Notes: generated by a model from the letters alone, not told the origin. 64,000 bases of DNA from Terrirhizobium terrae (GCF_030323265.1 NZ_CP104992.1:248001-312000); one strand, 5' to 3'. Counted from the stretch's first letter, positions 20,175 through 30,491 are shown. Numbers and translations: made by a program.

Positions 20175-21209
20175 TCAAACCCAGCCCTGCAACTCCCGCC
20201 GCACCACATTTTCCAGCACGTTCATCCCACCCTCGCTATCGTTCAGGCACGGGATGTGGACAAATTTCTCGCCGCCGTGATGCATGAAGATCTCGCCCGC
20301 TTCGCCGGCAATTTCTTCCAGCGTCTCAAGACAATCCGAGACGAAGCCCGGGTTCATGATCGCGACCCGCTTGATGCCTTCGGCGGCCAGCCCTTCCATC
20401 GTCTTGTCGGTATAGGGCTGCAGCCACTCCTCCGGCCCGAAGCGGGACTGGAAGGTGATGCGCAGCTGGTTTTCCGAATAACCGAGCGCCTCGCGCAGCA
20501 GCCGCGCCGTCTTCTGGCATAAACAGTAATAGGGATCGCCCGCCTTGAAATAGGATTGCGGGATGCCGTGGAACGAGGTGATCAAAAGCTGCGGCTCCCA
20601 GTCGAGCGTCGATAGCGTCTGGCGCACCGAATTGGCCAGCGCCTCGATATAGACCGGGTCATCGTGATAGGTCGGCACGGTGCGCACGGCCGGCTGCCAG
20701 CGCATCTTCATCAGATGCTCGAACGCCTTATCGTTGACGGTCGCGGTCGTCGCCGCCGCATATTGCGGGTAGAGCGGGAAGAGCACGATCCGGTCGCAGC
20801 CCTGCTCCTTCAGCGCATCGATCTTCGACGCGATGGACGGCTTGCCGTAGCGCATGCCCCAGTCGACCACCACATTCGGCAGGTCCTTCAGCCGTTCAGC
20901 CATCAGCTCACCCTGGTTACGGGTGTAAGTGCGGAGATAGCTCTCGTTGAGATCCTTGTTCCAGATCTCCTCATAGGCCTTGCCCACCTTCTGCGGCCGC
21001 TTGTTCAAGACGATGCCGTAGAGGATCGGGTACCAGTAGAGCTTCGACCATTCGATGACGCGGCTGTCGGAGAGGAATTCCGCCAGATAGCGGCGCATCG
21101 ACCAGTAGTCCGTGCCGTCGGGCGTGCCGAGATTGACGAGCAGCACGCCGACCTTGCCGAAGGAAACGGGTTGGTGGCCGGCGGGCATGAAGGGTGACGA
21201 AGAGGTCAT
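20175..21209 (-). CDS. hemH: Ferrochelatase
   Basis: 344 residues. Inserts ferrous iron into protoporphyrin IX, the last step of haem synthesis. N-terminal 'VGVLLVNLGTPDGTDYWS', catalytic His in 'LLITSFHGIPQSYFKAGD', conserved 'YYCLCQKTARLL' and 'ITFQSRFGPEEWLQPYT', catalytic Glu near 'NPGFVSDCLETLEEI'. The start MTSSSPFMPAG at 21209 is chosen because residues before it are not conserved. Lies downstream of the 5'-nucleotidase gene beyond a terminator, so probably separately transcribed. Confidence 0.95.
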   Translation of the reverse strand: MTSSSPFMPAGHQPVSFGKVGVLLVNLGTPDGTDYWSMRRYLAEFLSDSRVIEWSKLYWYPILYGIVLNKRPQKVGKAYEEIWNKDLNESYLRTYTRNQGELMAERLKDLPNVVVDWGMRYGKPSIASKIDALKEQGCDRIVLFPLYPQYAAATTATVNDKAFEHLMKMRWQPAVRTVPTYHDDPVYIEALANSVRQTLSTLDWEPQLLITSFHGIPQSYFKAGDPYYCLCQKTARLLREALGYSENQLRITFQSRFGPEEWLQPYTDKTMEGLAAEGIKRVAIMNPGFVSDCLETLEEIAGEAGEIFMHHGGEKFVHIPCLNDSEGGMNVLENVVRRELQGWV

Positions 21210-21275
21210 GAATGTCTTCCAGATGAGCGTACCGAAACCAATACGGTGATGGCGAAGCTGCGGATTACTTAGAAA

Positions 21276-21305
21276 CAAAAAACGGCTCGGGAAACCCCGA
21301 GCCGT
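21276..21305 (-). terminator. Terminator of the 5'-nucleotidase gene
   Basis: On the minus strand ACGGCTCGGG-GTTT-CCCGAGCCGT followed by TTTTTTG. A second short hairpin (ATCGGGACA / TGTCCCGAT, 21312-21332) precedes it. Together they lie between the 5'-nucleotidase stop and hemH. Confidence 0.9.
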
Positions 21306-21379
21306 CAATGTGATCGGGACATTTTGTCCCGATCTATCCTTTCACCGCACAATGCAGTCCTTGATCAGCGTCAAGAAAC

Positions 21380-23321
21380 TCATTTTGCCGGCAGGTCCAG
21401 CTCCTCGCCGACGAGAATGACGTTCGGATTGCGCAGGCTGTTGGCCTTGGAAATCTCCGTCCACTTCTCGCCGTCGCCATAGGTGCTCTCGGCGATTTTC
21501 CACAGCGAGTCACCCTCCACGACCGTGTACTTGCTCGGACCGGCAGCCGGCGGCGTGGTCTGGCCCTGGGCCTCCACGGTCGTCGGCGCTGTCGCCGTTG
21601 CCGGGGCGGTCGCGGCAGGTGCCGGAGCTGGTGCTGCGGGCGCCTGTGCGGTGGTTGCAGGTGCAGGCGTTGCAGGCTTTGCATCCGCCTTCGGCGCCGG
21701 CTTGTAGTCCGCCGGCGTCAGGTCGGTGATGCGACCGTCCGTGTAGGGCTTGTACGGGCTGTTGGCGGCAATGTAGTCCGCCACGGCGTTTTCGAGGTTG
21801 GGGCCGAAGTCATAGGCATTGATTGCACTAGTGTTGAACACCTTGTAGCCGTCGCCGCCGGTGCGGACATAGTTGTTGGTGACGACGCCATAGGTCTTAG
21901 CCGGGTCGATCGCCACGAAGCCCTCGCCTTCCTTGACCTGTACGTCGCTCACCCGCGAACCGGCCGGCTTCGACTTGTCGAAGGAGAACTTCATGCCGGC
22001 AACCTGTGGGAAACGACCCGCGCCGTCATCGATCTGACTGACACCGTTTTCCAGCGCGGCCACGACATCCGAGCCCTTGAGTTGGAAGGTCGCGATCGTG
22101 TTCTGGAATGGAAGGACGGTAAGCACTTCGCCCATCGTCACGTCGCCACCGTCGATCGAGGCGCGCAGACCACCACCGTTCTGGAAGGAAAGCGTAATGC
22201 CCTGATCCTTGACGCGGTCGAGCTGCGCGTCGGCAAGGAGGTTGCCCATCGTGCATTCCTTGGCTCGGCAATTGACGCGGTCGCCATCGATGGCGCTTTC
22301 CGACTGCCCGACGACCTTCTTCTTCAGCTCCTCGAGCGGTCCGCCGAGTTCCTTGACTTTGGCGACATAGGCTTCGTCCTGAGCGACCGACGCATCAAGC
22401 AGTTTCGGCGCGCCCGAAGTGGACTTCACGGCACCGTTGTCGTCGAACACCACGGTGAAATCACCGAGATATTTGGAATAGGCATAGGCCGTCACGATCG
22501 GCACGTCGACGCCGGCCGGGTTCTTCACGATCGTCGGATAGGGACCGGCAGCCTTGCTGTCGGTGCTGGACAGATAGGTGTGGCTGTGACCGCCGACGAT
22601 CACGTCGATGCCATCTACAGCCGCTGCTATCGCCTGGTCACGAACATAACCGACATGCGACAGCACGACGATCTTGTTGACGCCCTGCCCCTGCAGATCG
22701 CCGACGGCCTTCTTCAGATATTCGATCTCGTCTTCGAAAGTGATGTCCGGGCCGGGCGACGAAGTCTCGTTCGTGTCGGTCGCCAGAACGGAGACGACGG
22801 CAACCTTCTGGCCGCCAAAGTCCTTGATCATGTAACCCTTGTACTTGTCAGCAAGCGCGGAGCCCGGCTTGGCGATCGTGTTGCCGGAGATGATCGGGAA
22901 TCTCAGCGCATTGATGAACTTCAGAAGTTCGTCCGGGCCATCGTCGAATTCATGGTTGCCGATCGCCATGGCGTCGAAACCGATACCGTTCATGAATTCG
23001 GCAACCGGGGCGCTCTTGTAGGTGCTGTAGAACAGCGAGCCCTGGAACTGGTCTCCGGCATCGAGCACCAGCACGTTCTTACCCTGAAGCTCGCTGCGGC
23101 GGGTATCGATGGCAGTCTTCACGCGGGCGATGCCGCCGAAGCATTCGTTCTTCTCCGCCTCGGATGCCGTGCAGGTCGAGATCGTATTTATTGATCGGCT
23201 CGATGCGCGAATGCAGGTCGTTGATGTGGAGAATATTGAGCTCGAAATCGGCCAGCGCTACGCCGCTCGAAAGGGCCATGACCGAGGCGGTCAGGATACC
23301 CAATCCCATAGTCTTCATCAT
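21380..23321 (-). CDS. Exported 5'-nucleotidase with C-terminal LysM domain (one-base insertion)
   Basis: 646 residues after repair. Signal peptide ending 'SSGVALADF'. Metallophosphatase domain: 'LNILHINDLHSRIEP', 'VLDAGDQFQGSLFYS', 'AIGNHEFDDGPDEL', 'VLSHVGYVRDQA', 'IVGGHSHTYLSS'. Middle: 5'-nucleotidase C-terminal domain with 'NCRAKECTMGNLLADA' and 'SFQNGGGLRASIDGG'. Then ~55 residues of Ala/Pro/Thr linker and a LysM domain 'YTVVEGDSLWKIAESTYG'. The frame breaks at 23177-23183, where GATCTCG should read GATTCG to give 'NKYDSTCTASEAEKNECFGG'. Start at 23321 has AAGGAGAG. Hydrolyses nucleotides or UDP-sugars in the periplasm; LysM suggests binding to peptidoglycan. Confidence 0.9.
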
Positions 23322-23484
23322 CAGATCTCTCCTTCTTTGCATCAGCCGCGCAAAATGCGGCGGTTCCCGTTTGTTTAATATCAGAGCGTGACAACCGTTC
23401 TGCGTGGCATGTTTTCACCAAGCAAAATCGGTTTCAAGGTAAATATGACAAGGGTGCAGAACGCTTTCCTCACGCCCAAAACGC

Positions 23485-23510
23485 GAGAACCCCGCTCGCG
23501 CGGGGTTCTC
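23485..23510 (-). terminator. Terminator of omp10
   Basis: Perfect stem GAGAACCCCGC/GCGGGGTTCTC with a GCGA loop, then GCGTTTTGG, 28 bases beyond the omp10 stop on the minus strand. Confidence 0.8.
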
Positions 23511-23537
23511 CGTAAACATCGGATATGATGAGGCGGC

Positions 23538-23897
23538 TCAACCGCGACGCGTCAGCGAGAACTGCGCACCGCTATCCTGCGTGCAGTTCAACTGGCTCGG
23601 CGAGACCAGCGAGCAGTTGACGCGCGACTGGGTCTTGCGAACGAGCGAGGTCATGTTGATCTCGACCAGCGTCGGCGAAAGGTTCGTGTAGTTGCCCGAC
23701 GCGAGCAGCGCATTGCTGTCGCTGGCGCGCGTGTTGAACGTGCCGCCCTGGAAAGTCGAGACGATGCCGTTCGGATCCACCCAGGAGCCCTCGACACCCT
23801 GCGGCTGGGCTGCAGCCATCTGGCGCGGTGGCGGCGAGGAAACGCAGGCGGTCAGGCTGGCGGCTGCGACGAGCACGAGGCCCAGTTTGAAGTTCAT
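23538..23897 (-). CDS. omp10: Omp10-like outer-membrane lipoprotein
   Basis: 119 residues. Signal with lipobox L-T-A-C (Cys at residue 18), so lipid-anchored. The mature part '[19 protein letters not shown]', '[20 protein letters not shown]', '[15 protein letters not shown]' matches Brucella Omp10, a minor surface lipoprotein. The fold resembles the small beta-barrel of metalloprotease inhibitors (Inh), but inhibition is not shown. Stands alone between two terminators. Confidence 0.9.
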   Translation of the reverse strand: MNFKLGLVLVAAASLTACVSSPPPRQMAAAQPQGVEGSWVDPNGIVSTFQGGTFNTRASDSNALLASGNYTNLSPTLVEINMTSLVRKTQSRVNCSLVSPSQLNCTQDSGAQFSLTRRG

Positions 23898-24011
23898 GAT
23901 CTATCTCCCGCGATTCGGTCGGTCATGCGTCGGTGCAAAGCATGGCGTTCCGCTTCATGTATGGCAAGGCGTCGGCTTGTACAGTGTCTCGGCCGGCTGT
24001 TTATAGAGAAA

Positions 24012-24032
24012 ACGCCCGCTCTATGGCGGGCG
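24012..24032 (-). terminator. Terminator of hss
   Basis: On the minus strand ACGCCCGCC-ATAGA-GCGGGCGT then TTTCTC, 37 bases beyond the hss stop. Confidence 0.88.
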
Positions 24033-24068
24033 TCTTCGAATTGCACAGAAAATATATCCTTAGCCGTA

Positions 24069-25520
24069 TTAGCGGACCAGGATATTCTTGAACTGCCAGG
24101 GATCCTTCTCGTCCAGTTCTTCCGGGAACAGACCCGGGCGACCTTCAAGCGGGTTCCAGTCGGTGTAGTGGCCTTCAACCGGACCGAGATAGGGCGTCTG
24201 CACTTCCAGGCAGCGCTTGTAGTCCACCTCGTCGGCCTCGACGATGCCGGCCTTCGGGTTTTCCAGTGCCCAGACCATGCCGGCGAGAACCGCCGAGGTC
24301 ACCTGCAAACCGGTGGCGTTCTGGTAAGGCGCGATGCGGCGGGTTTCTTCCAGCGAGAGGCGCGAACCGTACCAGTAGGCATTCTTCTCGTGGCCGTAGA
24401 GCAGCACGCCGAGTTCGTCGACGCCATCCTCGAGTTCATCCTCGTCGAGAACATGCAGGACCGGCTGCTGGTTACCGCCATTGCCGAACATTTCGTGCAG
24501 CGACAGAACCGCATCGTTTGCCGGGTGATAGGCATAGTGGCAGGTCGGGCGATAGACAACTTCGCCGTCCTTCTCGACGGTGAAGTAATCGGCGATCGAG
24601 ATCGACTCGTTATGGGTGACGAGGAAGCCATACTGAGGACCCGGCGTCGGGCACCAGGTGCGAACGCGGGTGTTTGCGCCCGGCTGCTCTAGGTAGATGG
24701 CGGCCTTGCAGCCCTTCTTGTGCTTCTTGGCGTTCTTCGGCATCCAGTTTTCGTGGGTGCCCCAGCCGAGTTCGGCCGGCTGCAGACCTTCCGAGATGAA
24801 GCCCTCGACGGACCACGTATTCCAGAACACGTTGAGCGGCTTCGGATGCTTGGTGCGCTGGGTGTCGCGCTCGGCAATGTGGACGCCCTTGACGCCCAGC
24901 TTCTTCATCAGCTTGGCCCAGCCTTCGCGATCGTTCTGGTCCGGCTCGTCGAACTTGACGCCCGTATCGTTGGCGAGGTTGACCAGCGCCTGCTTGACGA
25001 ACCAGGAGACCATGCCCGGGTTCGCGCCGCAGGTGGAAACGGCAGTGGTGCCGCCCGGGTTCTTCTTCTTTTCATGGCGCACGGTTTCGCGCAGCGCATA
25101 ATTGGTGCGCTCGGAATTCTTCATGCTCTTGTCGAAATAGAAGCCGAGCCACGGCTCGACGACCGTGTCGATATAGAGAACGTCGAGCTTGCGGCACAGC
25201 TTCATCAGGTCGAGCGAGCCGGTATCGACCGACAGGTTGACGCAAAAGCCCTGGCCGCCCTTGCCGTCATCGAGAAGCGGCTTCAAGAGCTGCTTGTAAT
25301 TGTCCTTCGTCACGTGCTCCTTGATGTGACGGACGCCGTGCTTCTTGAGGATTTCCATGTCGGAAGGTTCTTCGCGCGGGTCGATCACCACCATCCGGCT
25401 CTTGTCGAACTTGAAATGGCGCTCGATCAGCGGCAGCGTGCCGCGGCCGATCGAACCGAAGCCGATCATCACGACCGGGCCGGTGATTTCGGCATGGACC
25501 GGGTAGTTGGTATCCGACAT
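24069..25520 (-). CDS. hss: Homospermidine synthase
   Basis: 483 residues, full length. NAD-dependent enzyme that joins two putrescines (or putrescine and spermidine) to make sym-homospermidine, the main polyamine of rhizobia. The N-terminal 'GPVVMIGFGSIGRGTLPLIE' is the NAD site; 'AVSTCGANPGMVSWFVKQAL' and 'YIDTVVEPWLGFYFD' are typical. The ornithine/lysine decarboxylase gene often found beside hss is not adjacent here. A terminator follows, and the gene stands alone. Confidence 0.95.
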   Translation of the reverse strand: MSDTNYPVHAEITGPVVMIGFGSIGRGTLPLIERHFKFDKSRMVVIDPREEPSDMEILKKHGVRHIKEHVTKDNYKQLLKPLLDDGKGGQGFCVNLSVDTGSLDLMKLCRKLDVLYIDTVVEPWLGFYFDKSMKNSERTNYALRETVRHEKKKNPGGTTAVSTCGANPGMVSWFVKQALVNLANDTGVKFDEPDQNDREGWAKLMKKLGVKGVHIAERDTQRTKHPKPLNVFWNTWSVEGFISEGLQPAELGWGTHENWMPKNAKKHKKGCKAAIYLEQPGANTRVRTWCPTPGPQYGFLVTHNESISIADYFTVEKDGEVVYRPTCHYAYHPANDAVLSLHEMFGNGGNQQPVLHVLDEDELEDGVDELGVLLYGHEKNAYWYGSRLSLEETRRIAPYQNATGLQVTSAVLAGMVWALENPKAGIVEADEVDYKRCLEVQTPYLGPVEGHYTDWNPLEGRPGLFPEELDEKDPWQFKNILVR

Positions 25521-25687
25521 GTCATACTCCCTAATAATCGACTGCTCTTGCAGAAACCGCAGCCTGGCTTTGACGCATAACCTGCCAGTGTGACGGGTAT
25601 TTTTATGCGTGTTTTGTGGCGCGGCCTAGATCACACTTCCTCGTCACAATAAAGGGCTTGTTCCATGATCGCGGCAAGGACAAGGCA

Positions 25688-26586
25688 CTATTCGGCCAAA
25701 CTCTTAACGGGCTCTGTTTTGCGAAGCAGATCGACAAGTTCGGCCCGCTTTTCGGTCAGCCCTTTGTAGGCAGTCTCGGCGTCCGACATCGCATCAAGTT
25801 GGTCGGCCATGGACGCTGCCAGTTCTGTCGCGTTCGGCTGTGCGAGAATAGCCGCCACCGGATCGAGATAGATGCGGATGGTGAAGAGAATATCGCCGGA
25901 GACCGGCAGCTTTCTCAGCGTCTGCCGCTCCACGCGGATGAACGCTTTTTCCGCCGGCACGCCGCGCTTCTCCTCCGCCGATTTGGCATCCGGATGGTAG
26001 AGCGCATAGGACCAATTCATCGACCAGTTCCACCGTACCACTAGCCGGCCAGGAGAAAGGTTGTCGAACATCCGGTTGATGAGGCCCGCATTGCGGCTGC
26101 CGCCTTCGAAACCCGGCACATGCGCATGCACCTCGTCCATCGGCAGGCCGAACTTTTCCGACAGATGCCAGGAAGAGGAAAGGCAAGGAAGGCGGCCGCA
26201 ATCCGCCAGCCATTGTCGCCCTTGCGCATGATGACCAGATCGTCCTGCACCAGAAGCCCAGCACGATGAAGCGGCGAAATCTCCTCGTCGGAGATGTTGG
26301 TATCGACACCTGCCACGACCATGCGGGTGCCGTCGAGACAGTAGTGCTGCGGGTGATGCGCCGGAAGGTAGTCAGCCAGCAGATCGAGCACTTCCCGCTG
26401 CGCCTCCTCCGTATCCGGCTCGGCCCGCAACACCCGCTCGCCATGCTCCGCGACCAGCGCCCTTTTCAGCATCACCTGCTCGGCCAGATCCCCGTCCGGC
26501 TCGATCCAGCGCTCCGGCTCCAGTTGCAGGAGACCGATGGTGAACGGCTTCGACGAGCCATCATAGGGTGTGTAGACAAGCGTCAT
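25688..26586 (-). CDS. DUF3445 (haem-dependent oxidative N-demethylase-like) protein (one-base frameshift)
   Basis: 299 residues after repair. 'TIGLLQLEPERWIEPDGDL', 'VLDLLADYLPAHHPQHY', 'LVQDDLVIMRKGDNGWR' and 'HVPGFEGGSRNAGLINRMF' are the DUF3445 pattern; some members are annotated as the alpha subunit of dimethylamine-type oxidative N-demethylases binding haem. The frame is lost at 26177-26178; one extra base restores 'FLAFPSSWHLSEKFGLPMDE'. The start at 26586 has no strong ribosome site. Substrate unknown. Confidence 0.82.
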
Positions 26587-26718
26587 ACAACACAAGCTGG
26601 CCTTGCAACCGATACCTGTCAATCTCTGCCTATTCCTGCCCGCCTCTTGGAACATCGTCTCCGCGCGCTACAAACCGGCTCAGACATTTTCACAATCCAT
26701 TGCACGAGATTGAGCGGA

Positions 26719-27363
26719 ATGACTGAGTTTACGCTTGCAGCCTATATCATTGCCGGGACCACGACGATTTCCGGCGCCTTTGGATCGCACGATCCGTCCA
26801 TCAAGGAATACGTACTGGAAAAGACGGCGCCGATCGTTTCGGAATTCGGCTCTATAGAGAGGCATGAGTACGTCTCGGACGGATTGGATCGCATCATCGC
26901 CAGCAAAAGAATTAAGAAATACCACTGGTATGTGGCGCTCGCGACGGAGATGCTATTTGCTTCGTACGGCAAACGGCACGAGCCTGGCGTCGCGACTTTC
27001 GTGCACTTTACGGATGACTATATCGCGCCAGTCAGGGCGCTCGGCCTCACCTCTCTTGCCGAAGCCCTCGATGTGCTTGCCTGGGGCAAGGAAGTTCGAA
27101 TTCCGGTACCTATAGACAACTGGGACGAAGTAACCGGCCAGTATTATTTCGACCGCCAGGAGGTAACTTTCGCATTCGGCGAGATAACTGGACTGGGCAA
27201 TATCCGCGAGGGTGTAAACAGGCTCTATGAAAAGCAGCCCGACGTGTTCGGCGAACTTTATCCGGACGATGTCGAGCATCTTGTGGAAAGCCTGTCAGGC
27301 ATGCTGTCGGATGCCAAGGCTGCCGACGCGGAGCTGGCAATTTTCCGCAATGGCGGCGTTTAA
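26719..27363 (+). CDS. Hypothetical protein, 214 aa
   Basis: I do not recognise a family. Starts MTEFTLAAYIIAGTTTISG at 26719 with a weak GAGCGG ahead. The N-terminal ~20 residues are hydrophobic but likely part of a soluble fold. Later 'HWYVALATEMLFASYGKRH' and 'FAFGEITGLGNIREGVNR' look helical; the protein is acidic. Base use is more AT-rich at third positions than in neighbours, hinting at an accessory or transferred gene. It lies convergent with the pabC-like gene (16-base gap) and divergent from the DUF3445 gene. Confidence 0.7.
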   Translation: MTEFTLAAYIIAGTTTISGAFGSHDPSIKEYVLEKTAPIVSEFGSIERHEYVSDGLDRIIASKRIKKYHWYVALATEMLFASYGKRHEPGVATFVHFTDDYIAPVRALGLTSLAEALDVLAWGKEVRIPVPIDNWDEVTGQYYFDRQEVTFAFGEITGLGNIREGVNRLYEKQPDVFGELYPDDVEHLVESLSGMLSDAKAADAELAIFRNGGV

Positions 27364-27379
27364 GGCTTAGCAGAAAGCG

Positions 27380-28012
27380 CTAGACTAGTTCCGCCCGGAT
27401 CAGTCCCCGCAGCGAATTGCCGACGAAGATCTTACGCCCGGCCCGCACTGCCTTTTCCAGCGTATCCGGCATCAGCACCGTGCTTTTCGCGCGACGCTCG
27501 CGGATGAGGTCGGCCCTGAGCACGCCGGGCAGAATGCCGCTGGTGATCGGCGGCGTCATCAGCATGCCGTCCTGATCCTCGACGAAGAGGTTGGTGATCG
27601 TCCCCTCGCAGAGTTCACCGCGCTCGTTGGTCAGCAGAACCTCGTCCACGTCCTCGGCAGAAAACTCGGCGCGGGCCGCCTCGTAGGGCTCCCGGCGCGA
27701 GGTCTTGTGGCGATAGAGCGGATCGTCGGACTTGAGCTTGGTCGTACCGATCCTGACCTTCCAGACGGTATCATCGCCCTGCAGTGCAAACGGCACGGCC
27801 GTCACCTCGGCGACACCACGAAACGACATGACGAGACGCACGCGCATGGCCTCCTCGCCGCCGACCGTTTGCTTCAGCGATCCTTCGACATCCTTGGCCT
27901 GCCGAAAGCCCAGCGCATCGGCCGAGCGAGAAAGCCGGCGCAAATGCTGTTCTAGCCGGACGAAGCCTTCATCAGGCGTCCAGCGCATTGTCTCGATCAA
28001 CGAGAAATCCAT
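27380..28012 (-). CDS. Aminotransferase class IV, 4-amino-4-deoxychorismate lyase-like
   Basis: 210 residues. PLP fold type IV enzyme. 'LIETMRWTPDEGFVRLEQHL' starts the fold; 'LYRHKTSRREPYEAARAE' holds the PLP Lys; 'VLLTNERGELCEGTITNLF' has the conserved Glu and Asn; 'PPITSGILPGVLRADLI' is the C-terminal signature. It follows pabB with a 16-base overlap, so it most likely releases p-aminobenzoate and pyruvate from aminodeoxychorismate in folate synthesis. The start at 28012 has a GGGGGA site inside pabB. Confidence 0.88.
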   Translation of the reverse strand: MDFSLIETMRWTPDEGFVRLEQHLRRLSRSADALGFRQAKDVEGSLKQTVGGEEAMRVRLVMSFRGVAEVTAVPFALQGDDTVWKVRIGTTKLKSDDPLYRHKTSRREPYEAARAEFSAEDVDEVLLTNERGELCEGTITNLFVEDQDGMLMTPPITSGILPGVLRADLIRERRAKSTVLMPDTLEKAVRAGRKIFVGNSLRGLIRAELV

Positions 28013-29350
28013 TGGTCCCCCACCGCGAACCGTGCCTTCAACAGGCACTCCTCATACTCCGCCTGCGCCATCGAGATCGAAGACGATGCCGCCGCCGACA
28101 TTGAAGACCGCCCTTCCGCCGGAAAAAGGCTGATCGTGCGGATCGCCACCGAAAACCGCATTGGCCCCGCCGGATCGCACCAGCCGATAGCGCCGCAATA
28201 GGCGTCGCGCGGTGCAGCTTCCAGCTTCTGCAATACCGTCATGGCGCTCAGCTTCGGCGCCCCTGTGATCGAGCCACAGGGAAACAGCGCCCGCATGATT
28301 TCCGGCAATCCCGCTTCCGGCAACAGTTTTGCCCGCACATGGCTGACCATCTGATGCACCGTCGGATAGGTCTCGATGTCGAAGAGCCTCGGCACCGACA
28401 GCGTGCCCGCCTCAGTGATGCGTGAAATGTCGTTGCGCAGCAGGTCGACGATCATCCGGTTCTCGGCCAGCGTCTTTTCATCCGCCAGCATGCCCGCCTT
28501 GATCGCGTCGTCCTCCGCAGGCGAAGCACCACGCGCCGCCGTGCCCTTCATCGGATGGGTCTCGATCCAGCCATCTTCATCAACCGAGAAAAAGCTCCGG
28601 CGAGCGCGAGACGATCGCCGGGCCGCCCAGTTCGGCAAGCGCGCCATATCGTACCGGCTGGCGCTCGATCAGCGACCAGAACAGAGATCGCGCATCACCC
28701 GCCCAGCGCGCCTCGATGGGCATGGTGAGATTGCCCTGGAAGCAATCTCCTTGCGCAGATGGTCATGCAGCACGGCGAACCGCTCGGCATATGTCTCCTC
28801 GTCCCAAGCGGCGCGCGGCTCACTTAACGTGGCATATGCCGCAGGTCCCTCGTGTAACGGCGATCTGCTGTGGTTCCTGTCGACAGGCGAGTTGGGCGAA
28901 GAGAAAGGCCCCTCCCCACCCTCCCCACAAGGGGAGGGCTTAACCCGCCAGCACCGCCAATGCTAACGTGAGGCAGGAGATCGCCACGGGTCTTCTCCCC
29001 CTTGTGGGGGAGATGGCCGGCAGGCCAGAGGGGGACTTGCCGTATTCGACACCGCTCTCCTGGTCGCAAGGCGCATCGAAAACGCCCATGCAGACGAGCG
29101 GCGTGTCGCGTCCGACCGGTGCAAGCGGGATGAGCTTTTCCTCGAAGGCAAAGCCGGCCTCATAGGCGAGATAACCGGCGAGCCATTTGCCGGAGGCACG
29201 GCACTCTTCCAGCTTATGCAGCGCCGGAATGACCTCCTCCACGGTCTGCGCGACCACTATTTCGATCGGGGAGGCAAACAGGAGGGACTTCCGGGCGGTA
29301 TCGTCGCGGAAGAGAATATAGGCAGAGGAATTCTGCTCCATGTCCCTCAC
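27997..29350 (-). pseudogene. pabB: Aminodeoxychorismate synthase component I, broken by indels and a repeat
   Basis: The chorismate-binding enzyme can be pieced together: N-terminal 'WLAGYLAYEAGFAFEEKL' (29350 to ~29045), then a RIME-like repeat (28906-29040), then 'AAYATLSEPRAAWDEETYAE', 'GDCFQGNLTMPIEARW', 'GGPAIVSRSPELF', 'GWIETHPMKGTAARG', 'ALFPCGSITGAPKLSAM' and 'EYEECLLKARFAVGDQW'. Frame changes lie near 28749 (lost G), 28589-28593 (A-run), 28108 (lost base) and 28072-28078 (GATCTCG for GATTCG). Start is GTG at 29350 or ATG at 29341. The single-base changes look like base-calling errors; the repeat is real DNA and adds about 135 bp inside the coding region. Whether a working protein is made is open. 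Confidence 0.75.
28906..29040. repeat. RIME-like palindromic repeat, copy 2, inside pabB
   Basis: About 135 bp. Ends match copy 1 at 20024-20155: CTCCCCACAAGGGGAGG at 28921-28937 and CTTCTCCCCCTTGTGGGGGAG near 28992-29012, followed by 'atggccggcaggccaga'. The middle differs. It falls between the N-terminal and chorismate-binding parts of PabB, where homologues have only a short linker. One minus-strand frame is open through the whole element. Confidence 0.85.
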
Positions 29351-29475
29351 CCGTTTCGCTCCATGCCCGATCCACGCTCGCTTTCCGGCGGCGCTAGTCG
29401 ATGCCGGAGCAGCGCCATAGCATCACGTCCGAGGCGTTTGAAGCGCGGACTGCGAAATCCAGTGCCGCCTCTCCG

Positions 29476-30380
29476 CTATTGCCGCGTGCCCTGGCGAAAT
29501 TCGCGCAGATGCTCCACCAGTGCCCTCAGCTTCGGCGCCATGTTGCGGCGGCTTGGATAGTAGAGATAGAAACCGGCAAAGCGCGGGCAGAATTCTTCCA
29601 GCACCGGCACCAGTTCTCCCCGCGCGATCGCCGGGCGAAAACTGTCTTCCATGCCGAAGCTGATCCCCGCCCCGGCAATGGCGAGCTTGATCATCAGCTC
29701 CATGTCCGTGGTCGTGACCGTGTCGGCCACCGCGACGGAAAACTCCCGCCCATCCTCCGCGAACTCCCAGCGATAGGCAGCGACACTCGCCGCCCGGCGC
29801 CAACCGATGCAGCGGCGGCCCGCCAACTCGCTCGGATGGCTCGGCGTGCCGAAGCGCTCAAGATAACCCGGCGACGCGACGGCAAGCTGGCGCTGCTCGC
29901 CCGAGACCGGCACGGCGATCATGTCCTGCGCGATCACCTCCCCAGCCGCACACCCGCATCGTAGCCTTCCGCGACGATATCGAATTCCTCGTCGGTAACG
30001 GTGACATGCAGTTTTACGTCGGGATTGTCTTCGAGAAACGACGCCAGCAGCGGGCCAGATAGAAAGCTTTCGGCGATCGAGGACACCGCCAGCGTCAGCC
30101 GCCCGCGCGGACGACCGCGCAGGTTTGCAGCCGCTTCGATTGCCCCCTGCATGTCGGCCAACGCCGGCGCCGCTTCGGCATAGAGCCGCTCGCCTGCCTC
30201 GGTCAGCGCCACGCTGCGGGTGGTACGACTGACAAGCGCAATGCCGAGCGTTTCCTCCAGCTTGCGGATCGTCTGGCTGACAGCCGAGCGGGTGACGCCC
30301 ATCCGGTCGGCTGCGGCGCGAAAACTCTTTTCCTCCGCGACAAGGGCGAAGACAGCGAGTGCATTGAAGTCCGGCAACAT
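29476..30380 (-). CDS. LysR-family regulator (one-base frameshift)
   Basis: 301 residues after repair. N-terminal winged helix 'FRAAADRMGVTRSAVSQTIR' and 'KLEETLGIALVSRTTRSVAL', then the effector-binding domain. The frame is lost in a C-run (29940-29943): one added base gives 'AGVRLGEVIAQDMIAVP'. It is divergent from an SDR gene (111-base gap), the usual layout when a LysR protein controls its neighbour. Likely target: the SDR, carboxymuconolactone-decarboxylase-like and Atu4866 genes at 30492-32130. Confidence 0.88.
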
Positions 30381-30491
30381 TGGTTAGCTATTCTTACCTC
30401 TACGTGAACGAATGGGCGGCTTATCGCAACAATGCTCCAGGCATATCTTCCTGGCAACCGCAATGACGCGGAAAACCAAGAGGAGAAAGTC

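Noticed and set aside
22082-23194. A 370-codon plus frame opposite the 5'-nucleotidase.
   Set aside because: Antisense shadow with no motif.
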